Below the pieces are notes generated by a model. It searched no databases and was not told where the DNA came from. It saw only the letters and a program-made list of their open reading frames with translations. The position numbers and the translations under genes were made by a program. Shown here in pieces: positions 32,924 through 37,164 of a stretch of 37,164 bases of DNA. Position 1 is the stretch's first letter. Every line of letters starts with the position of its first letter. Source of the DNA: an uncultured Paracoccaceae bacterium (GTDB taxonomy: Bacteria > Pseudomonadota > Alphaproteobacteria > Rhodobacterales > Rhodobacteraceae); the NCBI GenBank assembly GCA_938016515.1, contig CALILP010000206.1:1-37164 (forward strand), read 5' to 3'.

Positions 32924-33805
32924 CTAAAGGCCGTTAACTGGAACCTTAAGCATTGGGTTCCCTTCTTTGTCGGTGGGGACTTCGCCGCCGCGCATGTTCA
33001 CCTGCAGTGACGGGATGATCAGCTTGGGCATGGCCAGCTGCGCGTCCCGTTCCGTGCGGAAATTGATGAAATCCGCGCGGGTTTTGCCGCCGCCGACGTG
33101 GATGTTGTTGGCTTTCTGTTCAGCCACAGATGTCTCCCACTGAATCGTGCGCCCGCCTGGACCGTAGTCGTGGCACATGAATAGGCGCATCTCGTCCGGT
33201 AGACTGAGGACCTTCTGAATAGAATCGTAGAGTTCGCCTGCGTCTCCACCGGGGAAATCACAACGCGCAGACCCACCATCGGGCATGAACAGTGTGTCAC
33301 CGGCGAAGGCCGCGTTACCGATGACGTGCACCATGCAGGCGGGAGTGTGGCCGGGTGTAAACATCGCAAAGGCCTGCATAGAGCCTATTTGATACGTATC
33401 CCCGTCCATGAACAGTGCGTCGAATTGCGAGCCGTCGCGCTGGAATTCTGTGCCTTCATTGAAGATCTTGCCAAAGGTTTTCTGGATTTCGATGATCTTT
33501 TCACCGACGCCCATCTTACCGCCCAATTGCTCTTGCAAGTAAGGCGCGGCGCTGAGGTGATCGGCGTGGACATGCGTTTCGATGATCCAATCGAGCGTCA
33601 GGCCCCGCGACTCAATTTCAGCGATCAGAGTGTCTGCGTGGTCATGCGTGATCCGCCCAGCCGCATAGTCGATGTCCATGACGCTATCGATGATCGCGCA
33701 ATGCCCTGTGTTCGGGTCAGCGACGATATAGGTGATCGTGTTCGTCGCCTCGTCAAAATGGGCGGAAACGTCCGGTTTGACGGTCATATCGACGGGATAG
33801 TCCAT
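32924..33805 (-). CDS. MBL-fold metallo-hydrolase, persulfide dioxygenase/Blh-like
   Basis: 293 aa from the ATG at 33803-33805, which has GGAGGAG at good spacing; 27 codons upstream do not fit. Metal ligands: THVHADHLSAA (His78, His80, Asp82, His83), PGHTPACMVHV, AGDTLFMPDGGSARCDFPGGDAGELYDSI and FMCHDYGPGGR. The D-F/Q-x-GGDA-x-LY-x-SI and CHDYGPGGR patterns are typical of the ETHE1/Blh group, which oxidise glutathione persulfide to sulfite or hydrolyse thioesters. No rhodanese or sulfide-quinone reductase gene is adjacent, so the specific reaction is inferred. It is followed closely by the MFS gene. Confidence 0.82.
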   Translation of the reverse strand: MDYPVDMTVKPDVSAHFDEATNTITYIVADPNTGHCAIIDSVMDIDYAAGRITHDHADTLIAEIESRGLTLDWIIETHVHADHLSAAPYLQEQLGGKMGVGEKIIEIQKTFGKIFNEGTEFQRDGSQFDALFMDGDTYQIGSMQAFAMFTPGHTPACMVHVIGNAAFAGDTLFMPDGGSARCDFPGGDAGELYDSIQKVLSLPDEMRLFMCHDYGPGGRTIQWETSVAEQKANNIHVGGGKTRADFINFRTERDAQLAMPKLIIPSLQVNMRGGEVPTDKEGNPMLKVPVNGL

Positions 33806-33913
33806 GCGGTGCTCCTCCGTATTCATGGTTTGCGTCAGCTTAGCGCGTCCAAGCCTGTTGCAAAAGCATTGCGTGCATGGTGGCACAGCAAAACGGAGCG
33901 ATGTTGATTTAGG

Positions 33914-35314
33914 TCAGTCGGCCCACGGACCGTGATGATCCTTCCCATCCGCATCAAAGCGTGCAAAGCCGTGGCGCCCGAAATAGTCCCGCTGACCTTG
34001 GATCATGTTCGCAGTCCCGCGGCCTGTCCGCATGGCATCGAAATAGGCGATACCAGAAGCGAGAGCAGGCATCGCGATGCCGTGCAGCGTGCCGATAGAG
34101 ACGACCTGGCGCAGCGCGTCATGCGTCTTCTTGAGATGATCCGCGAAGAACGGTGCCTGCATCAGGTTGCGGTCTGGGTTCTCGCCCAATGCTGTCGCCA
34201 TGTCGTCCAGCATTGCGGAGCGGATGATGCAGCCAGCGCGCCAGTTTTGCGCGATCTTTGGAAGCGGAAGCGCCCAATCGTAACTGTCAGATGCTGCTTC
34301 AATCATCGAAAAGCCCTGCGCGTAGCACAGGATTTTGCCGGCAATGAGAGCCTGTTCCAGCTGATCCAAGGCAACAACGTCATGTGGGATATGCTTTGGT
34401 GCGGCACCATAGAGATCCTCACCCGCTGCCCGTTCATCCATCCGCGAAGAAAGATTGCGCGCAACGACGGCGGCCTCAATTGCCGGGATCGGGGCGGCGA
34501 GGTGCTGTGCCTCGATGGCGGTCCAGCGACCGGTGCCTTTCTGGCCTGCGGCATCGACGATGATGTCGAGCATGGGCTTGCCCGTTTCAGGGTCTGTTGC
34601 TGATGCAACGGCCCCTGAAATCTCGGTCAGGTAGGACGCAAGTGGTCCTTCGTTCCATTTCGCGAAGACATCGCCAATCGCTGCGGCGTCCATGCCAAGG
34701 CCGTCGCGCATGATGCCGTAAACTTCCGCGATCATCTGCATATCTGCGTATTCGATCCCGTTGTGCACGGCTTTCACGAAGTGACCCGCGCCCTCTTCGC
34801 CCATCCATGTGGCGCAAGCGGTGCCTTCAAACTTGGCGCTGATCGCCTCCAAGATATGCGAGACGCGATCCCAGTATTCCTTTTTGCCGCCGCCCATGAT
34901 GGCAGGGCCAAAGCGCGCGCCTTCTTCGCCGCCAGAAACGCCAATGCCCATAAAAGGCCCTGTCGCCTCGCGGGCACGGCGGGTCGTGTCATGGAAAAGC
35001 GCGTTGCCTGCGTCAATGATCAGGTCGTTGTCGCCAAGAAGTGGACGAAGGGCATCGATTTGCTGATCAACAGGGTCACCGGCCGGAACCATTAGGATGA
35101 TCGCACGGGGTTCCTTGATCGCCGCGACAAGATCTTCGAGCGTCTCGGTTGGGGTGATCTTCGCCGCTAGCTTACCAGCCTGCGCGTGAAACTCTTGCGT
35201 GACAGAGGTGGTCCGGTTGTAGACCGCGATATCGAACCCGTTGTCGGCGATGTTGGATGCCAATGCAGCCCCCATCGTGCCCAAGCCGATCAGGCCAATT
35301 TCAGATGTTGTCAT
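33914..35314 (-). CDS. gnd: 6-phosphogluconate dehydrogenase, decarboxylating
   Basis: 466 aa, full length for the long (tetramer/dimer) Gnd form. The NADP-binding motif is GLIGLGTMGAALASNIADNGFDIAVYNRT (7-35). Substrate and catalytic residues lie in GVSGGEEGARFGPAIMGGG and FVKAVHNGIEYADMQMIAE (Lys, His, Asn). KGTGRWTAIEA and the C-terminal NLMQAPFFADHLKK and GTANMIQGQRDYFGRHGF complete the signature. It converts 6-phosphogluconate to ribulose-5-phosphate, CO2 and NADPH; that product is also the kdsD substrate. Its ATG overlaps the stop of the SMP-30 gene (ATGA), which suggests a joint role in aldonate or lactone metabolism. Confidence 0.96.
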   Translation of the reverse strand: MTTSEIGLIGLGTMGAALASNIADNGFDIAVYNRTTSVTQEFHAQAGKLAAKITPTETLEDLVAAIKEPRAIILMVPAGDPVDQQIDALRPLLGDNDLIIDAGNALFHDTTRRAREATGPFMGIGVSGGEEGARFGPAIMGGGKKEYWDRVSHILEAISAKFEGTACATWMGEEGAGHFVKAVHNGIEYADMQMIAEVYGIMRDGLGMDAAAIGDVFAKWNEGPLASYLTEISGAVASATDPETGKPMLDIIVDAAGQKGTGRWTAIEAQHLAAPIPAIEAAVVARNLSSRMDERAAGEDLYGAAPKHIPHDVVALDQLEQALIAGKILCYAQGFSMIEAASDSYDWALPLPKIAQNWRAGCIIRSAMLDDMATALGENPDRNLMQAPFFADHLKKTHDALRQVVSIGTLHGIAMPALASGIAYFDAMRTGRGTANMIQGQRDYFGRHGFARFDADGKDHHGPWAD

Positions 35315-36210
35315 GGTGTTTGTATTCCGTTCGTCGCAAGAGTGATGCGGTAAAGGCTGGTGGTTGCGGTGATATAAAGCTGATGTTTGGCGCGTCCGCC
35401 GAAACAGATGTTCGAGACCAGTTCTGGCACAAAAATCTTCCCCATCAACTCACCACGTGGTGAGATGCAGTGTACCCCATCGGCGGCTGACGACCAGAGG
35501 TTTCCATGTACATCTATGCGGAAGCCGTCCGCGCAGCCGGGGTCGATGGTGTGGAAGTGTTGCCCGTTGCTGACATTGCCTTTTGGGTCAACATCATAGA
35601 CCCGAAGATGCTGAGCATCGTCGCTAAACATGCGCCCTGTGTCTGCGACGTAGAGCTGGCTTTCGTCCGGCGAGAACGCGAGGCCGTTGGGGCAGTTCAT
35701 GTCGGTCACGACCTGCTCAAGTTCGCCTGTGTTAGGGTCTGCTTTGTAGACGACGCAGGAGTTCTCCTGTTTGGATTTGAACCCCTCATAATTCGTCATG
35801 ATCCCATAGTGAGGATCGCTGAACCAGATGGTGCCGTCCGATTTGACGACCACATCATTGGGGGAATTGAGCGGCTTTCCTTCGAACCGATCAGCGATGA
35901 CCGTGATACTGCCGTCCCATTCCGTGCGGGTGACCCGCCGTGTGCCGTGTTCGCAGGAGATCAGACGGCCTTGGCGGTCGCGGGTGTGGCCGTTGCTGTA
36001 GTTGGACGGCGCGCGATAGGTCGAAATGCCGTCATCAGGCGACCAGCGCATGATCCGGTTGTTTGGAATGTCGGAGAACAGCAGGCAATTCGCGTCGCCA
36101 AACCAGACCGGTCCTTCGACCCAATCAAAGCCTGTCGCCAGTTGCTTGACGGGCGCATTGCCAAGAACATAGCGGCCAAAGGCCGGATCAATGACTTCAA
36201 AAAATGACAT
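35311..36210 (-). CDS. SMP-30/gluconolactonase family sugar lactonase
   Basis: 299 aa from the ATG at 36208-36210, preceded by AAGGAC; a longer reading would run into the operator region. A six-bladed beta-propeller lactonase: metal ligands by homology are Glu32 (WVEGPVWF), Asn175 (CPNGLAFS) and Asp228 (CADGFRID), plus the substrate-side SPNDVVV (116-122). It hydrolyses aldonolactones such as gluconolactone in the cytoplasm. No secretion signal is seen. It is coupled to gnd by a 4-nt overlap. The enzyme acts on unphosphorylated lactones while Gnd needs 6-phosphogluconate, so a kinase elsewhere would be needed to link them directly. The LacI-type palindrome upstream probably regulates it. Confidence 0.9.
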   Translation of the reverse strand: MSFFEVIDPAFGRYVLGNAPVKQLATGFDWVEGPVWFGDANCLLFSDIPNNRIMRWSPDDGISTYRAPSNYSNGHTRDRQGRLISCEHGTRRVTRTEWDGSITVIADRFEGKPLNSPNDVVVKSDGTIWFSDPHYGIMTNYEGFKSKQENSCVVYKADPNTGELEQVVTDMNCPNGLAFSPDESQLYVADTGRMFSDDAQHLRVYDVDPKGNVSNGQHFHTIDPGCADGFRIDVHGNLWSSAADGVHCISPRGELMGKIFVPELVSNICFGGRAKHQLYITATTSLYRITLATNGIQTP

Positions 36211-36246
36211 GAATGGCTGTCCTTTTGATCCTAAATATGTGAAAAT

Positions 36247-36258
36247 GTTATCGATAAC
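36247..36258. promoter_or_regulatory. LacI-type operator between SMP-30 and HbpS-family genes
   Basis: GTTATCGATAAC is a perfect 12-bp palindrome with a central CG, the form typical of LacI-family (GntR/IdnR-like) operators. It lies 36 nt upstream of the lactonase start on the minus strand and 32 nt upstream of the HbpS-family start on the plus strand. On the plus strand TTGATC (36225-36230) and TATCGA (36249-36254) with an 18-nt spacer form a weak promoter whose -10 is inside the palindrome. No LacI-family gene is in the window. Confidence 0.55.
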
Positions 36259-36290
36259 TTTGATAGGCGTCAAACTGAAAGAGGGCTGTT

Positions 36291-36707
36291 ATGACATTCA
36301 CTCAGACCACGCGTGTCCTTACGCACGATGGCGCAATGGCGATGCTGCAAGCCGCTGTCGCGAAGGCCGAAGAGATTGGGCAACCGCAGTGTATTGTCGT
36401 TGTCGATGCTTCTGGCGCGACTTTGGTGCAGTTTCGCATGACCGGTGCGAAGTACCTGAGTTTGCGGTCGGCGTTTGCGAAGGCGCAGACGGCCGCCTCG
36501 ATCAGCGGCCCGTCTGATGCGATCCCCGAAGCGGTGCGGCCAGCGATTGCCGCTGCGACTGAAGGGGGTGTCACAGGGCTGCCTGGTGGACTGCCCATTA
36601 TTGTTGATGGCGATCTGTTAGGTGGGATCGGGATTGGATCCGGGAGTGGTGAACAAGATATTGCGGTTGCCAAGGCTGCGCTGGAAGTAATCGGAGCTGA
36701 CGTATGA
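36291..36707 (+). CDS. GlcG/HbpS-family (DUF336) protein
   Basis: 138 aa, normal length. Conserved segments: MLQAAVAKAEEIGQPQCIVVVDASGATLVQFRMTGAKYLSLRSAFAKAQTAAS and GLPGGLPIIVDGDLLGGIGIGSGSGEQDIAVAKAAL. The family includes Streptomyces HbpS (haem-binding) and GlcG, which is often found next to glycolate, sugar-acid or propanediol genes; its biochemical role is unclear. No signal peptide. A GAGGG ribosome-binding site precedes the ATG at 36291. The stop overlaps the dehydrogenase start (ATGA), so the two are coupled. Confidence 0.88.
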   Translation: MTFTQTTRVLTHDGAMAMLQAAVAKAEEIGQPQCIVVVDASGATLVQFRMTGAKYLSLRSAFAKAQTAASISGPSDAIPEAVRPAIAAATEGGVTGLPGGLPIIVDGDLLGGIGIGSGSGEQDIAVAKAALEVIGADV

Positions 36708-37164
36708 AAATCGCCTTTTTAGGGACTGGTTTGATGGGCATGCCAATGTCGCGGCACCTCGCCGCGAAACACGATGTTACTGTTTGGAACCGAAGTCGCA
36801 GCAAGGCGGAACCGCTAGCTGATGTCGCAACTATTGCCGATACCCCTGCCGAGGCTGTGGTGGGCGCTGATGTCATCATCATGATGCTTATGGATGGCCC
36901 CGCCGTGCGTGAAGTGCTGTCCGCTGAACTGTTGGAACAGGCAAAAGGTGCGACAATCGTCGATATGGGATCGGTTGATCCGGCAACGGATATCGCTTTG
37001 GCTGCCGAGGCCGCGACCTATGAAATCGGCTATGTCGATGCCCCGGTTTCTGGTGGAACGGCGGGCGCCGAAGCGGCGTCTTTGGCGATCCTTGTTGGTG
37101 GGTCTGATGCGGATGTTGCGCGTGTTGCCCCGGTCCTGTCCATCATGGGACGACCCACGCATTT
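36704..37164 (+). CDS. 3-hydroxyisobutyrate dehydrogenase / tartronate semialdehyde reductase-like, 5' part
   Basis: 153 codons are open to the window end; the C-terminal domain is missing. The NAD(P) motif is IAFLGTGLMGMPMSRHLA (3-20), followed by VTVWNRSRSKAEPL. The substrate-binding signature DAPVSGGTAGAEAASLAILVGG is the family's conserved D-x-P-V-S-G-G. The catalytic Lys (GxxxGxGxxxK helix) is beyond the window edge. The enzyme reduces or oxidises a beta-hydroxyacid. The context of a lactonase, Gnd and GlcG-family protein favours a sugar-acid intermediate such as tartronate semialdehyde, but valine breakdown cannot be excluded. Confidence 0.9.
   Translation, partial: MKIAFLGTGLMGMPMSRHLAAKHDVTVWNRSRSKAEPLADVATIADTPAEAVVGADVIIMMLMDGPAVREVLSAELLEQAKGATIVDMGSVDPATDIALAAEAATYEIGYVDAPVSGGTAGAEAASLAILVGGSDADVARVAPVLSIMGRPTH

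Overview
The window reads as a stretch of chromosome from a marine alphaproteobacterium of the Roseobacter group (Rhodobacteraceae). This rests on gene content and order (an lptC-lptA-lptB-hpf-ptsN block preceded by kdsD and an RNase D-like gene, a dnaK-dnaJ-radC block, a Core-2-type glycosyltransferase beside Glyco_tranf_2_4-type enzymes, serralysin-like RTX proteins) and on the moderately high G+C. It is an inference from family knowledge; no rRNA or tRNA is present to confirm it. I see no insertion sequences, phage genes, CRISPR arrays or tRNAs. Genes are densely packed, with many ATGA or TGATG overlaps that indicate translational coupling.

Layout. (1) 1-3740, minus strand: dnaK, dnaJ and the 5' part of radC, with hairpins after dnaK and after dnaJ. 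(2) 4109-5529, minus: an orphan polysaccharide-export ABC permease coupled to a secreted SH3-like protein. (3) 5684-13574, plus: cysQ, kdsB, galU, two paralogous family-2-like glycosyltransferases, a Core-2/GT14-like glycosyltransferase and a two-domain sulfotransferase. This looks like a surface-glycan cluster in which GalU and KdsB supply activated sugars, three transferases build the glycan, the last enzyme sulfates it, and CysQ could remove the PAP by-product. (4) 13571-18325, minus: rnd-like exonuclease, kdsD, lptC, lptA, lptB, hpf, ptsN, i.e. KDO supply and LPS transport plus ribosome hibernation and PTS-Ntr. (5) 18404-23651: a divergent catabolic cluster. IPMDH-like dehydrogenase, Gfo/Idh/MocA oxidoreductase and GntR regulator lie on the minus strand; ABM-family monooxygenase, lactonase-like metallo-hydrolase and DUF1537 four-carbon acid kinase lie on the plus strand. 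A near-perfect 16-bp palindrome sits on the -10 of a strong promoter between them. (6) 23900-26442, plus: a serralysin-type RTX metalloprotease overlapping a lipoprotein gene. (7) 26439-36210, minus: SMP-30 gluconolactonase-like, gnd, persulfide-dioxygenase-like metallo-hydrolase, MFS transporter, and a complete oligopeptide-type ABC transporter. (8) 36291-37164, plus: a GlcG/HbpS-family protein and a truncated 3-hydroxyisobutyrate-dehydrogenase-like gene, separated from SMP-30 by a perfect LacI-type palindrome.

Most interesting points: the putative sulfated-glycan cluster with a degenerate second sulfotransferase domain; the four-carbon acid cluster, where an IPMDH-like enzyme may take the place of PdxA2 or an aldolase-type decarboxylase; the protease-lipoprotein pair with a structured leader; and three well-formed operator candidates in divergent promoter regions. 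Nothing here is proof of a wholly new system; the best candidates for novelty are the combinations listed under findings.
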